Source of the DNA: Chloroflexota bacterium
Lineage (GTDB): Bacteria > Chloroflexota > Limnocylindria > Limnocylindrales > CSP1-4
Assembly: GCA_016875645.1 (NCBI GenBank)
Contig: VGPE01000029.1
Span: 1-18,476 of the forward strand
Length of the DNA stretch: 18,476 bases
Direction of reading: 5' to 3'
Shown piece by piece: positions 1 through 8,397 of the stretch. How positions within the stretch are numbered: position 1 is the stretch's first letter; every line of letters begins with the position of its first letter. Position numbers and translations under genes: made by a program. The notes beneath the pieces were generated by a model. The model was given only the letters and a program-made list of their open reading frames with translations, was not told the DNA's origin and did no database searches.

Positions 1-39
1 CCCGCGACGCGAGCTGAACTCGGGCAATCTTCGTCAGAC

Positions 40-963
40 ATGCGTCGTCCGCCCGACCGCCTGGTCCTGGCGGCCTTCATCGTCACGATCTTCGTCGGCG
101 GCGCCAACTCGATCGCGGTGCGGTTCTCCCTCCGCGAGCTGACTCCGTTCTGGGGCGCCTCCTTCCGGTTCTTCATCGCCACGGCCGTCGTGGCCGCCCT
201 CGTGCTGGTCACCCGGCGGATCCAGCAGGGATCGCGACGGCCACTCCAGCGGCGTCACCTGCTGCCGATCCTGGGGTACGGGCTGCTCAACTTCTGGCTG
301 ACGTACGTCTTCCTGTACACGGGCCTGCGAGATGCGCCGGCCGCAACCGCGGCAGTCATCACCGGCCTCGCGCCCCTGCTCACGCTCCTGTTCGCCGTCG
401 CGCATCGGATCGAGAGGTTCCGGTCGCTGGCCCTCGTTGGCGCGATCACGGCAAGCACGGGCATTGCCGTGGTCTTCGCGAACCAGTTGAGCCTGGACGT
501 GCCGCCCATCGCGCTCCTCGCCCTGATCGGAGCCGCAGCGTGCCTCGCCGAAACCGGGGTGCTGATGAAGCGCTACTCGCCGGGGGACCCGCTGACTGCA
601 GTCGCTCTGGCGATCCCGATCGGCGCGGTCTGCCTGCTTGGCCTGGCCATCGCCACCGGCGAGCCACTGATCATCCCGACGCGCCTGGAGACATGGCTCG
701 CGAACGCCTATCTGGTCGTCTTCGGGACGATCGTCGGCTTCAGCTTCAACCTGTACGTGCTTTCGCACTGGACCGCGTCGGCGAACTCGTACGGCTACAT
801 CCTCAGCCCGCTCGTGACGGTTGTCCTGGGCGGCCTCCTGCTCGGTGAGATCGTGTCGCCCGCGTTCCTTCTCGGGGGCACACTCGTGGCAGCCGGGGTG
901 TATGTGGCCACCCTGGCGCAGCCGGCGCCGCCCACCCAGCTGCCGGAGGAGCCGACCCCGTAG
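40..963 (+). CDS. EamA/DMT-superfamily transporter
   Basis: This 307-residue protein is almost entirely hydrophobic and reads as about ten membrane helices in two similar halves (about residues 8-145 and 155-290), the usual layout of EamA (drug/metabolite transporter) permeases. Early residues FVGGANSIAVRFSLRELTPF and the late segment with NLYVLSHWTASANSYGYILSPLV match the typical first and last parts of the family, and the length is normal (about 290-310). Members export amino acids, metabolites or drugs, and the substrate cannot be read from sequence. The ATG at 40 has no clear Shine-Dalgarno sequence; a CAATCT at 25-30 could be a -10 box of a leaderless or near-leaderless transcript, but this is weak. 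The family call is secure and the substrate is unknown. Confidence 0.9.
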   Translation: MRRPPDRLVLAAFIVTIFVGGANSIAVRFSLRELTPFWGASFRFFIATAVVAALVLVTRRIQQGSRRPLQRRHLLPILGYGLLNFWLTYVFLYTGLRDAPAATAAVITGLAPLLTLLFAVAHRIERFRSLALVGAITASTGIAVVFANQLSLDVPPIALLALIGAAACLAETGVLMKRYSPGDPLTAVALAIPIGAVCLLGLAIATGEPLIIPTRLETWLANAYLVVFGTIVGFSFNLYVLSHWTASANSYGYILSPLVTVVLGGLLLGEIVSPAFLLGGTLVAAGVYVATLAQPAPPTQLPEEPTP

Positions 964-1023
964 GTATCGGCCTCCCGGCCGGCCTTCGGGTCGGGCGCCG
1001 TGGCCACACGGGGGATCGGAGGT

Positions 1024-1060
1024 GATGCCCGTCAGGACATCAGATGCATTGACGGGCATC
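1024..1060. repeat. 37-bp imperfect palindrome (possible operator)
   Basis: The outer arms GATGCCCGTCA (1024-1034) and TGACGGGCATC (1050-1060) are perfect reverse complements. Inside them, after a 3-nt mismatch on each side, CATC/GATG pair around a single central A at 1042. The same reading, ATGCCCGTCA, therefore appears on both strands. It lies 112 bases before the CehA-like gene and about 60 after the EamA stop. It has no T-tract, so a dimeric-repressor operator or a cruciform fits better than an intrinsic terminator. Confidence 0.6.
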
Positions 1061-1140
1061 GCTGATCACGCGTCCGTCCAACGCAACGACCCAGTCGCCC
1101 AGCAACCCGTCGCGGTCGTCGCGACGACCCTGACGCGCCG

Positions 1141-1146
1141 GATAAT
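1141..1146 (+). promoter_or_regulatory. Possible -10 box upstream of the CehA-like gene
   Basis: GATAAT differs from TATAAT at one base and would place transcription initiation near 1153, giving a leader of about 20 nt that includes the GGGAGGGG ribosome-binding site. No TTGACA-like -35 is visible 16-18 nt upstream, so support is modest. Confidence 0.3.
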
Positions 1147-1172
1147 GGCGACCTGACGGGAGGGGAATTCGG

Positions 1173-3695
1173 ATGACCGACGATGCCTATCAACCGATCG
1201 ACATTGCAGCCTCCGGGGAGCCAGCGCCCACGGTCGATGGGCCCCCGCTGGTGCTCGGCCGGCGCACCTTCCGCGGGCTGCCGTTCGCGCTCGGGGCGCA
1301 TGTCCTCGCAGGCGCCGGGACTTCGGCCTCGATCGCGGTCGGCCGTTCGGCGACCTGGCTCATCTTCGCCCACCGGTTGCTGGAGACGCAGGTCTACGCG
1401 GGCGCCATGATCGGCGGGCCCGTCGCGGAATACGTCGTCCGCTACTCCGACGGCGGCGAGGAGCGCGTGCCCATCCGCGAGCGGTTCGAAATCGGCTATC
1501 CGGATCCGCGCTGGACGCAGGTGCCGTTCGCGGCCTGGTGGGACCGCGACTACGACCTTCCAGCGCGCCTCCGGGGCGACTGGGAGCACGCCGGGCTCCG
1601 CCAGGCGGAGATGCGCTTCGACGCCGACGTCTGCTGGTCGCTCTTCCCGTGGCCGAACCCGCGCCCGACGGTGGCGATCACAACGGTGGTCGTTGAGTCG
1701 GCCGGGCCGCGTTTCGTCCTCGGCGGAATCACCGCGAGCACCCTCGACGAGCACCCCCTTCGGGTCGGCGGTCCGCGCGACATCCTCGTCACGCTGCCGC
1801 CAACTGAAACCGGCGAGCCCATCAACGGCCTGCGCGAGATGACGCGGGTGGTGGACGCAACGGCAGCCGCCGACCTTCGCGTCGAGGTCGACCGGGGTCG
1901 CGCGGGCTATCCGTTCGCGGTAGCCGCAGTGCCGCCACCCGAGGATGGCGAGGTGCCCGGTTGGGGCGAGCCGGCAAGGGACCGGCCGAGCCCGGCCTAC
2001 GTGCAGGCGGCTGCCATCCCATCGGCGACGGTTCGGGTGGCCCTCGGTGAGCGCGAGCTGGGGCGCGTGCGCTGGTCCGACCTCGAGGCCGCCTCGGCGT
2101 CCGGGACCGGCGCGCTGGAGCCTGCACCCGGCCTCCAGATCGAGGCGGTGGATGAAGGCCGCAACTGGGTCCGGACCACCATCGTGGACGACGCGACCGG
2201 CGAGCCCAGCCCGTGCCGGATCCACTTCCGGTCGGCCCGCGGCATCCCGTACCAGCCCCACGGCCACCATGGCCACGTCAACTCGAACATGGGGTCCTGG
2301 CACCAGGACATCGGCGGCGACGTGCGGCTCGGTGCGCTGACGTACGCCTACATCGACGGCACCTGCGAGGGCTGGCTGCCCCGCGGCGAGGTCATCGTGG
2401 ACGTCGCACACGGCTTCGAGACCGAACCGCTCCGGGCGCGCGTCACGATCGCCCCGGGCCAGCAGGAGCTGAGGCTGCGGCTGCGCCGCTGGAGCAACCT
2501 CAACGCGGACGGCTGGTGGAGTGGCGACATTCACGTCCACTTCCTGTCGCCGCAGGGTGGCGTCACCGAGGCCCGTGGCGAGGACCTCAACGTGGTCAAC
2601 CTGCTGCAGGCGCAATGGGGGAGCCTGTTCACCAACACCGAGGACTTCACCGGCGGCCCGGTCACGTCGCGCGACGGGCGCACCATCGTCTGGGTCAGCC
2701 AGGAGAACCGCCAGCACATTCTCGGCCACATGTCGCTGCTCGGGCTGCGGCGGCCGGTGATGCCGTGGTCGTCCGATGGGCTCGGCGAGGCGGAGTGGGC
2801 GGGCACCCTCGAGACGACGATGTCCGACTGGGCGGACCGCGCCCACGAGCAGGGCGGGACGGTGGTCACGCCGCACTTCCCCTCGCCCAACGGCGAGACC
2901 GCGACGCTGGTCGCGACCGGCCGCACCGACGCGATCGAGATGATCCGCCACGGCCCCTACGAGCACGGCACGTGGTACCGCTACCTCAACGCCGGCTACC
3001 GCCTGCCGCTCGTTGGCGGGACCGACAAGATGTCAGCCGACACGGCGGTGGGGCTGTACCGGACCTACGTCCGCATTCCACCCGGCGAGGAGTTCAGCCA
3101 CGACGCCTGGACGCGCGGGCTGCGCGCGGGGCGGACCTTCCATTCCGGCGGGCCCATCCTGCGCTTCCGCGTCGACGGCCGCGAGATCGGCGACACCGTG
3201 GACCTGCCCGCGGGCGGCGGCACGGTCGAGATCGAAGCAAGCGCCGAATCGATCTTCCCGATCCAGTCACTCGAACTGGTGCACGATGGCCAGGTGGTCG
3301 CCGCCGCCGAGTCGGCCGGCCCGACCCGCCGCCTCGAGCTCCGTGAGCGCGTCCGCGTCGACCGGCATGGGTGGCTGGCCGTCCGTGCCGGCGGGCCCGG
3401 CTACTGGGCCTCGCGCCCCCATCGCGACTCGTGGCGCCGGCCGGTCTTCGCGCATACCTCGCCGGTGTACGTGGCGGTCGGCGGCCCGTGGGAGCGCTGG
3501 GACCCCGCGGTCGGCGAGGCGATGCTCAGGCTGATCGACGGCGCGCTCGGCTACCTGCGCGACCTCAGCCCACAGTTCGACCCGGCGCGCGTGACGCACC
3601 ACCACGGCCAGGCGGACCACATGGCGGTCCTCTCGCGCCCCTACCTCGAGGCGCGCGACGCCGTACTGCGGCGGATGACCAGGAGAGGGAGCTGA
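1173..3695 (+). CDS. CehA/McbA family metallohydrolase (PHP-like fold)
   Basis: This large 840-residue protein has a non-catalytic N-terminal part (roughly residues 1-440, beta-rich, probably jelly-roll/carboxypeptidase-regulatory-like modules). A PHP-type metal-dependent hydrolase domain follows, starting at GDIHVH with His454 and His456. Further likely metal ligands are His568 in VTPHFPSP and Asp618 in GGTDKMS. Named members CehA and McbA hydrolyse carbamate or ester bonds of xenobiotics, but most homologues are uncharacterised and the substrate here is unknown. No signal peptide is visible, so it is probably cytoplasmic. The ATG at 1173 is preceded by GGGAGGGG at good spacing. The next gene, an HpcH/HpaI aldolase, starts two bases after this stop, so the two are almost certainly co-transcribed and may act on successive intermediates. 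The family call is confident; its reaction is not. Confidence 0.85.
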   Translation: MTDDAYQPIDIAASGEPAPTVDGPPLVLGRRTFRGLPFALGAHVLAGAGTSASIAVGRSATWLIFAHRLLETQVYAGAMIGGPVAEYVVRYSDGGEERVPIRERFEIGYPDPRWTQVPFAAWWDRDYDLPARLRGDWEHAGLRQAEMRFDADVCWSLFPWPNPRPTVAITTVVVESAGPRFVLGGITASTLDEHPLRVGGPRDILVTLPPTETGEPINGLREMTRVVDATAAADLRVEVDRGRAGYPFAVAAVPPPEDGEVPGWGEPARDRPSPAYVQAAAIPSATVRVALGERELGRVRWSDLEAASASGTGALEPAPGLQIEAVDEGRNWVRTTIVDDATGEPSPCRIHFRSARGIPYQPHGHHGHVNSNMGSWHQDIGGDVRLGALTYAYIDGTCEGWLPRGEVIVDVAHGFETEPLRARVTIAPGQQELRLRLRRWSNLNADGWWSGDIHVHFLSPQGGVTEARGEDLNVVNLLQAQWGSLFTNTEDFTGGPVTSRDGRTIVWVSQENRQHILGHMSLLGLRRPVMPWSSDGLGEAEWAGTLETTMSDWADRAHEQGGTVVTPHFPSPNGETATLVATGRTDAIEMIRHGPYEHGTWYRYLNAGYRLPLVGGTDKMSADTAVGLYRTYVRIPPGEEFSHDAWTRGLRAGRTFHSGGPILRFRVDGREIGDTVDLPAGGGTVEIEASAESIFPIQSLELVHDGQVVAAAESAGPTRRLELRERVRVDRHGWLAVRAGGPGYWASRPHRDSWRRPVFAHTSPVYVAVGGPWERWDPAVGEAMLRLIDGALGYLRDLSPQFDPARVTHHHGQADHMAVLSRPYLEARDAVLRRMTRRGS

Positions 3696-3697
3696 CG

Positions 3698-4459
3698 ATG
3701 ACCGCGATCCATGTGAACCGGGTGAAGCAGCGGTTGGCTGCCGGCGAGGTGGTGAACCTGGTCATGGGCGACTACTCGCCCGACACGGCCGAGCTCCTGG
3801 CATCGAGTGGCGTGGACATCCTGTGGGGCGAGATGGAGGACGGCGCGACGTCGTGGCGCGAGATCGGGGACTACTCGAGGGCCGCCGACCTGTGGGGCGC
3901 CTGCTACATGGTTCGGGTCAATCACAACCACCCGGCGCTGATCGGCCGGACCCTGGCCATGGGCGCAAGCGGCGTCTGCGTGCCCCACGTGAACACCGCC
4001 GACGAGGCACGGGCGGTGGCGCGCGCCGCGTTCTACGGCCCGAAGGGGATGCGCGGCATGGCCGGCGGCCGGCGCTCGTACGGCGCGGCGGACTACCTGC
4101 GCGAGGTCAACGAGAACGTGCTCACCGCGATCCTGCTCGAGGACATCGCGATGGTCCCGCACCTGCCCGAGATCGTGACGGTCGAGGGGATCGACATCTT
4201 CTACGTGGCGCCGGGCGATCTGTCGCAGAGCATGGGCCTGACCGGGCAGACAACCCATCCCGACGTCCGGTCGGTCGTCGAAGCCAGCATCGCCACGATC
4301 GTCAACGCGGGCAAGGTGGCCGGCACGCTCGTGAACGACAGCACGCTCGACTGGGCGCTCGGGCTGGGGGTCCGGGTTGTCGGGACGAGCTGGGAGCCAT
4401 GGCTCGCGGCCGCGGCACGGAGCTTTGCAGATCGCGCGCGGGCGGGCCGGAGCTTGTAG
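3698..4459 (+). CDS. HpcH/HpaI aldolase/citrate lyase family protein
   Basis: The 253-residue protein matches class II HpcH/HpaI aldolases, TIM-barrel enzymes that use a divalent metal to make or break C-C bonds of 2-keto-3-deoxy acids. Recognisable pieces are an acidic GEMEDG motif in place of the usual WxxxDxEH-type stretch, MVRVNHN with the substrate-binding Arg, GVCVPHVNTADEAR, GPKGMRGMAGGRRSYG, AILLEDI with the metal-binding Glu region, and YVAPGDLSQSMGL. The length is normal (about 250-270). I chose the ATG at 3698 because AGGAG/GGGAG lie just upstream and the family N-terminus begins here, although the frame is open further back through the preceding gene. It is coupled to the CehA-like hydrolase. 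The GEMEDG wording differs from the textbook motif, so the preferred acceptor may differ from 4-hydroxy-2-ketoheptanedioate. Confidence 0.88.
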   Translation: MTAIHVNRVKQRLAAGEVVNLVMGDYSPDTAELLASSGVDILWGEMEDGATSWREIGDYSRAADLWGACYMVRVNHNHPALIGRTLAMGASGVCVPHVNTADEARAVARAAFYGPKGMRGMAGGRRSYGAADYLREVNENVLTAILLEDIAMVPHLPEIVTVEGIDIFYVAPGDLSQSMGLTGQTTHPDVRSVVEASIATIVNAGKVAGTLVNDSTLDWALGLGVRVVGTSWEPWLAAAARSFADRARAGRSL

Positions 4460-4476
4460 GCCCGGTTCGCGGCCGT

Positions 4477-4917
4477 CTACAGGGCGCCGGATTCCATCAA
4501 CCGCTTGAGCTTCGCCAGCCCCCGGCCCCAGGCCAGGCCGAAGCCGGCCGCCACGAACGGCCCCAGGATCCGCCCGGCGCCGCGCATCGTGAAATCCTCG
4601 GTGACGTCCACGCGCGTTCCGTCGCCCTCGCGCCGGAATTCCAGCGTGGCCATGAACGGCGCGTTGGGTGTCGTGCCCTGCATCGCGGCGCGATGCGGTG
4701 GCTCGTACACGGTCGTCACCGCGTCGTTCACGCTCCGGCGACCCAGAATGGTCACCACGGCACGTCGCGTCGAGCCCACGCCATGCGGGGGCGATGAGGT
4801 CCAGTGCTCCTCGACGTTGCCGGGGAACCAGGTCCCGGTCTTCTCCACGTCGGTCAGCACCGCGAAGACGTCCTCGATCGGGCGCTTGATCGTGATGTGG
4901 CGCGTCATCCGAGCCAT
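4477..4917 (-). CDS. SRPBCC (START/Bet v1-like) family protein
   Basis: This 146-residue protein has the polyketide-cyclase/dehydrase-type SRPBCC profile: ITIKRPIEDVFAVLTDVEKTGTWFPGN at the start, a beta-rich core (TRRAVVTILGRR, MATLEFRREGDGTRVDVTEDF) and a C-terminal amphipathic helix ending GRGLAKLKRLME. Such proteins bind hydrophobic ligands, and some are cyclases or toxin-antitoxin-like factors; the ligand is unknown here. I start it at the ATG at 4917 because GGGAG sits 5 nt upstream. The frame continues to 4971 but those residues are not family-like. It converges with the aldolase gene, 17 bases apart, and lies downstream of the CocE-like hydrolase on the same strand. Confidence 0.82.
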   Translation of the reverse strand: MARMTRHITIKRPIEDVFAVLTDVEKTGTWFPGNVEEHWTSSPPHGVGSTRRAVVTILGRRSVNDAVTTVYEPPHRAAMQGTTPNAPFMATLEFRREGDGTRVDVTEDFTMRGAGRILGPFVAAGFGLAWGRGLAKLKRLMESGAL

Positions 4918-5060
4918 CCGGTCTCCCAACCTTCGTCTGCCGATCGGCACCGGAGACGGTGGGCCCTCCAACGGCCTGCGTCAAGGTCCGGGGCGTCGTC
5001 GCCTGGACATGGCTTGAGCGCGGGCCAGTGGGGAGCGCGCGGCGCTGACGGCCCGGGGGC

Positions 5061-6887
5061 TCACTCCACGATCGGGACCAGGAGCCGCGATGCGGCCGGG
5101 CCGCCGAACTCCAGGGTGATCTCCTGCGGCTGGCCGGCAAGCGTCGCGAACGTGTCGCGGTCGGCGCCCGCGACCGCGAGCCTGAGTCGCCAGCCCGCGG
5201 GGACGAGAACGGACGTCGGCTGGAAGGGGATCCGCAGCTCGGTCCGGACATTCGGTTCGAGTGGGTGCAGATCGCGGCGGCGGAACGTGGGCTCCCGCTC
5301 GGGCCGGCGTCCGCGGTGCGCCGCTCGCAGGATCCCCTCGGTCAGGTAGTGCACCTCGCCGGACGGCTCGATCAGCTCGAGATAGACGAAGAGGGCCACA
5401 TCCTCTGCGGGGGCCCGGATCGCGAGGATTGCGACGGGGTGCCCGGTGATCGCGAGGGGCGCCGGGAGTGGGTCGCCCGTCCACGTCGCGAGCAGCCGAT
5501 CGGCTCGGCGCCGGTCGCCGTAGCGGACCGGCCGGGCGAGGCCCGTGTGCCAGCGGTTGCAGCGACCGGTCGATGCGCGCCGGTCCAGCGGCACGATCAC
5601 GCTCCCCACGTCGTGACCCTGTTCCCACTGCAATCGCCCGCCCCGCGCGATGAACAGTTCCTGTCCGGCGACGCCGGGTGGTGGCCACGCCGTCGTCGTG
5701 TGCCAGGCGGGCTGTTCGCCCATCGTCACGTAGTGGATGCGCCGCTCATCCGGCGATGCGTCGTCGCTGCGCAGCCGGCCGTCAAGGAAATGCGCGACCT
5801 CGGACAGGCGCTCGGGCATCGATGGCTGTGGCGGCGAGCCCTCGGCAAACGGGTCGGCGCCGTCCTCGCCCGTGTGGCTCGTCGCGGTGATCCGAAGCTC
5901 GCGGATCGATGGGAGGGTGGCCCACATGCGGAGGGCCGCGTCCGCCGTGGCCCCGTCGAGCCAGCTCGCCCACAACTGTGTCGGTGGGCTGCCGGCCCGC
6001 AGCGCCTCCACCCAGCACGGGATCCCGAGCGCCTCCACGGTGACCTCCTGGTCGCCGTACCGATCGTCGCGCGCCAGGGCGTGCGCGAGCGAGGCGCCCA
6101 CCGACGGGTTGAGGCGCCTGGCCAGGATCCGTCGCAGGCCGCGTCGCCCGGCGTCCTCGTCGACCGGCCGAACGCCCGCCACGAGGAGCCGGCCCATTGT
6201 CCCGAAGAACGATGGCGGCCGGTCGCGATCGAGCAGACGGATGGCGTGACTCCAGGCGCGGACGAAGGCGCGGTTGCGGATGCCGCCCGGCGCCACGATA
6301 TCGGTGAACACGTCGTACTCGATGTTGCTCGCCACGATCGCCCGGACCTGCGCCCGACCGGTTGCTCCGAGCAGCAGCGCACTCGTCCCGGCGTACGAGA
6401 GTCCCGCCGCGCCGACCCGCCCGCTGGACCACGGCTGGCCCGCGACCCAGTCGGCAACTTCGCCGTAGTCCTCGATCTCGGCGTCTGACCAGGGGTGCGT
6501 CCAGACGCCGTCCGAGGCTCCGCTGCCTCGTGCGTCGACCACCACGACCGCGAACCCGTGGCGAAGGAGCGCCTCGACAAGGCCGAAGTCGGGGCCCATC
6601 GGCGGGCGGCCGCGCGGGCCGGGGATCCGCAGGCGGAAGCTGCGCCAGTAGCGCGTCATGATCATGACCGCGGGCAGGGAGCGGTCGGGTTGCGCGTCGG
6701 AGGGGAGGATGACGTCGATGGCGATCCGGACCCCGTCGCGCATCGCGAGCCAGCGAGACTGGACGCGCGGTCCCAGGTTCGGGAGGGCCGGCACGGGCTC
6801 GGCCGCCTCGTCGGCCCCGTCCGGTTCGGCGGGCGCCGCGGGCGTGCGGGCGCGAGGGTTCCGCTCGTCGCTCATCCGCTCTGCCAT
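5061..6887 (-). CDS. CocE/NonD family hydrolase (peptidase S15-like)
   Basis: This 608-residue enzyme has the S15/CocE architecture: an alpha/beta-hydrolase core and a C-terminal jelly-roll (X-Pro dipeptidyl-peptidase C-like) domain over roughly the last 200 residues. The nucleophile elbow is GLSYAG with Ser164. WLDG (Asp311) and TSH (His338) sit 27 residues apart, close to the Asp-His spacing of CocE, so the triad appears complete. Family members are esterases, cocaine esterase, cephalosporin ester hydrolases or glutaryl acylases; the substrate is unknown. The preserved DVILPSDAQPDRSLPAVMI and VDARGSGASDG segments are typical of the family. Start choice is uncertain between ATG 6887 and ATG 6875, neither with a strong ribosome-binding site. 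Upstream, TATCCT (6905-6900) could be a -10 for an independent promoter. No signal peptide is seen. Confidence 0.85.
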   Translation of the reverse strand: MAERMSDERNPRARTPAAPAEPDGADEAAEPVPALPNLGPRVQSRWLAMRDGVRIAIDVILPSDAQPDRSLPAVMIMTRYWRSFRLRIPGPRGRPPMGPDFGLVEALLRHGFAVVVVDARGSGASDGVWTHPWSDAEIEDYGEVADWVAGQPWSSGRVGAAGLSYAGTSALLLGATGRAQVRAIVASNIEYDVFTDIVAPGGIRNRAFVRAWSHAIRLLDRDRPPSFFGTMGRLLVAGVRPVDEDAGRRGLRRILARRLNPSVGASLAHALARDDRYGDQEVTVEALGIPCWVEALRAGSPPTQLWASWLDGATADAALRMWATLPSIRELRITATSHTGEDGADPFAEGSPPQPSMPERLSEVAHFLDGRLRSDDASPDERRIHYVTMGEQPAWHTTTAWPPPGVAGQELFIARGGRLQWEQGHDVGSVIVPLDRRASTGRCNRWHTGLARPVRYGDRRRADRLLATWTGDPLPAPLAITGHPVAILAIRAPAEDVALFVYLELIEPSGEVHYLTEGILRAAHRGRRPEREPTFRRRDLHPLEPNVRTELRIPFQPTSVLVPAGWRLRLAVAGADRDTFATLAGQPQEITLEFGGPAASRLLVPIVE

Positions 6888-6954
6888 CCGCGCACCGGCA
6901 GGATACGGGTGGTGCAGCGGCGCCACCGCCGCCGCGTGACCTGAAACGCGCCTG

Positions 6955-8244
6955 TCAGGCGGCCCGCGCCGTCGTCTCCTGCTCCGCGCCCTGCAGCGTA
7001 CCGTCCCGCTCCACCCGCAGGTCGAGGATCTGCCGCCGGCCAAGGACCGCCGCAACCCCGGTGCCAAGCAAGATCAGGCCGGCCGCGGCGATCGTGAAGC
7101 GCGCATTGGTCAGCTCCGCGGCGGCGCCGCCGAGCAGCCCCCCGATGGGCATGAGGCCCCAGTACAGGAGCGTGAAGAGGCTGGTCAGGCGGCCCCGGAG
7201 CGCCGGGGGCGCAAGCGCCTGGACCAGCGACAGGCTGGCCGCCGAGTAGACGAGGAATCCGGCGCCGACGAAGCCGATCGCGACCAGTGCGATCGGCACG
7301 AGAATCGTGGGCATCAGCCCGAAGGCGGTCAGCCCCAGGGCCGACGAAGCAAGACCGGTGAACACGGTGCGGCCGTGGCCGAACCGGCGCATGACGCCCT
7401 CTGCCGTCATTCCGGCCAGCAGGCCACCCGCACCACTTGCCGCGAGCAGGAGTCCCAGGCCCTCGCCGCCGATGCCCATCTCCTGGGCAGCCACGGGCAG
7501 GATGAAGTTGTAGGACAGGCCAAGGAGGCCGGGCCCGGCGGAGAGCAGCAGGATGACGCCCAGGGTCGGGTTGCGAACGCCGTACCGAGCCGCGTCGAGC
7601 AGCGGCCCCAGCAGGCCGCGTTCGCTCCGGGGCGACCGCTCCACGGGGATCGTCGCCAGGCGCCAGATGTGCAGCGCCGGAGCCGCCTGGAACAACGCCG
7701 CGCCGACCAGCGCGAAGCCGGCGGGGCCCAACCCGATCAGGGTGCCGCCGATGATCCCGCCCGCGATCCGGCCCACGCTGATGCCCAGGAAGTTGAGCGC
7801 GACAGCGCTCGAGACGGCGCCCGCCGGGACCAGCTCCGTGACGATCGAGATGAACCCGGGCGCGCCGACCGTCTGGAAGGCCCCGACGAAAAACGCCAGG
7901 GCAAGCACGGCCCAGAGGGGCGTCCCGGGGATGAGTGCCAGGGCGCCCAGGGCGAGGATGGCGGCGCCGGTGATGGCGTACGAGAGCGCCACCAGTGGCC
8001 GCGGGCCGTACCGGTCGGTCAGCAGCCCCGCGTGCGCCATGAGCAGCAGCCACGGCAGGCCGTTCACGAAGAAGGCAAAGCCGACAGCCGCGGGCGAGTC
8101 GGTCAGCTTGAGGATGTACCAGCCCAGTCCCGCGTTGAACACGAACATCGAGGAGTTGGACAGGAAGTTGCTGACGAAGAAGATCCGGAACGGCCCGTAG
8201 CCAAGTGCATTGAGGCCCAGGCGATCCAGCATCGCGCCATTCAA
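6955..8244 (-). CDS. MFS transporter (MFS_3 / EntS-like)
   Basis: The 429-residue protein has about twelve hydrophobic helices and the MFS signature region GLLTDRYGPRPLVALSY between helices 2 and 3. RLGLNALGYGPFRIFFVSNFLSN at the start and GRLTSLFTLLYWGLMPIGGLLGG in the C-half are typical of the MFS_3 group that includes the enterobactin exporter. Function is probably efflux of an unknown small molecule. The best start is the TTG at 8244, because GGGAGG lies 8 nt upstream; the in-frame ATG at 8232 would be 20 nt away. It lies upstream of the CocE-like gene with a 67-base gap and could be co-transcribed with it. Confidence 0.87.
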   Translation of the reverse strand: MNGAMLDRLGLNALGYGPFRIFFVSNFLSNSSMFVFNAGLGWYILKLTDSPAAVGFAFFVNGLPWLLLMAHAGLLTDRYGPRPLVALSYAITGAAILALGALALIPGTPLWAVLALAFFVGAFQTVGAPGFISIVTELVPAGAVSSAVALNFLGISVGRIAGGIIGGTLIGLGPAGFALVGAALFQAAPALHIWRLATIPVERSPRSERGLLGPLLDAARYGVRNPTLGVILLLSAGPGLLGLSYNFILPVAAQEMGIGGEGLGLLLAASGAGGLLAGMTAEGVMRRFGHGRTVFTGLASSALGLTAFGLMPTILVPIALVAIGFVGAGFLVYSAASLSLVQALAPPALRGRLTSLFTLLYWGLMPIGGLLGGAAAELTNARFTIAAAGLILLGTGVAAVLGRRQILDLRVERDGTLQGAEQETTARAA

Positions 8245-8252
8245 TCACGTCG

Positions 8253-8258
8253 CCTCCC
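8253..8258 (-). promoter_or_regulatory. Ribosome-binding site deciding a TTG start
   Basis: On the minus strand this reads GGGAGG, 8 nt before TTG (8244-8242). This spacing favours TTG over the ATG twelve bases further in. The site abuts the GC-rich palindrome with arms CCGGCGCC/GGCGCCGG around a single base at 8257-8273, which could mask it in the mRNA. Confidence 0.5.
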
Positions 8259-8271
8259 GGCGCCGGGCGCC

Positions 8272-8286
8272 GGGTGTCCCACACCC
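8272..8286. repeat. Short perfect inverted repeat between cbiO and MFS genes
   Basis: GGGTGT, loop CCC, ACACCC forms a compact six-pair hairpin. With the adjacent GC palindrome at 8257-8273 it makes the leader of the MFS gene highly structured. There is no T-run, so I do not call a terminator. The rest of the 148-base gap (8245-8392) shows no gene. Confidence 0.4.
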
Positions 8287-8361
8287 TGAGGGCCTGCCCG
8301 TGATGTCGGGCTGCGGCATGGGCGGGGGCGGTCGCAGAAGGGCGAGAGCGCGCCCACGTCA

Positions 8362-8397
8362 CCTGACGAAGCCGATCCGGGACTCGCCGCCGTCAGG
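8362..8397 (-). terminator. Possible hairpin at the end of the cbi operon
   Basis: CCTGACG (8362-8368) and CGTCAGG (8391-8397) are perfect reverse complements around the cbiO stop codon, with a GC-rich 22-nt interior. It could end or stabilise the operon transcript, but the long loop and the lack of a T-tract make this weak. Confidence 0.25.

Larger units (their letters stand above)
964..1172. other. Intergenic spacer with palindrome and possible promoter
   Basis: This 209-base stretch has no convincing gene on either strand. It holds the near-palindrome at 1024-1060 (listed separately), a GATAAT -10-like box at 1141-1146 without a recognisable -35, and a strong GGGAGGGG ribosome-binding stretch just before the ATG at 1173. 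Confidence 0.6.

Noticed and set aside
34..1059. Minus-strand open frame covering the EamA gene
   Set aside because: Antisense shadow with low-complexity Arg/Asp/Glu/Gly composition. Its similarity to the plus-strand reading at its start is only the consequence of the palindrome at 1024-1060.
1032..2966. Open frame of 644 codons on the minus strand opposite the CehA-like gene
   Set aside because: It is the antisense shadow of a well-recognised gene in very GC-rich DNA; the translation is Arg/Ala/Gly/Pro-rich with no family features.
3641..5251. Minus-strand frame of 536 codons across the aldolase and SRPBCC genes
   Set aside because: Shadow frame; it spans two real genes on opposite strands and has no domain character.
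5860..6050. Apparent loss of the catalytic Asp in the CocE-like hydrolase, because the usual GWxD wording is absent
   Set aside because: WLDG with Asp311 lies 27 residues before His338, nearly the Asp-His spacing of CocE (28), so the triad looks complete.
5265..6488. Plus-strand 407-codon frame inside the CocE-like gene
   Set aside because: Antisense of a recognised hydrolase; no family resemblance.
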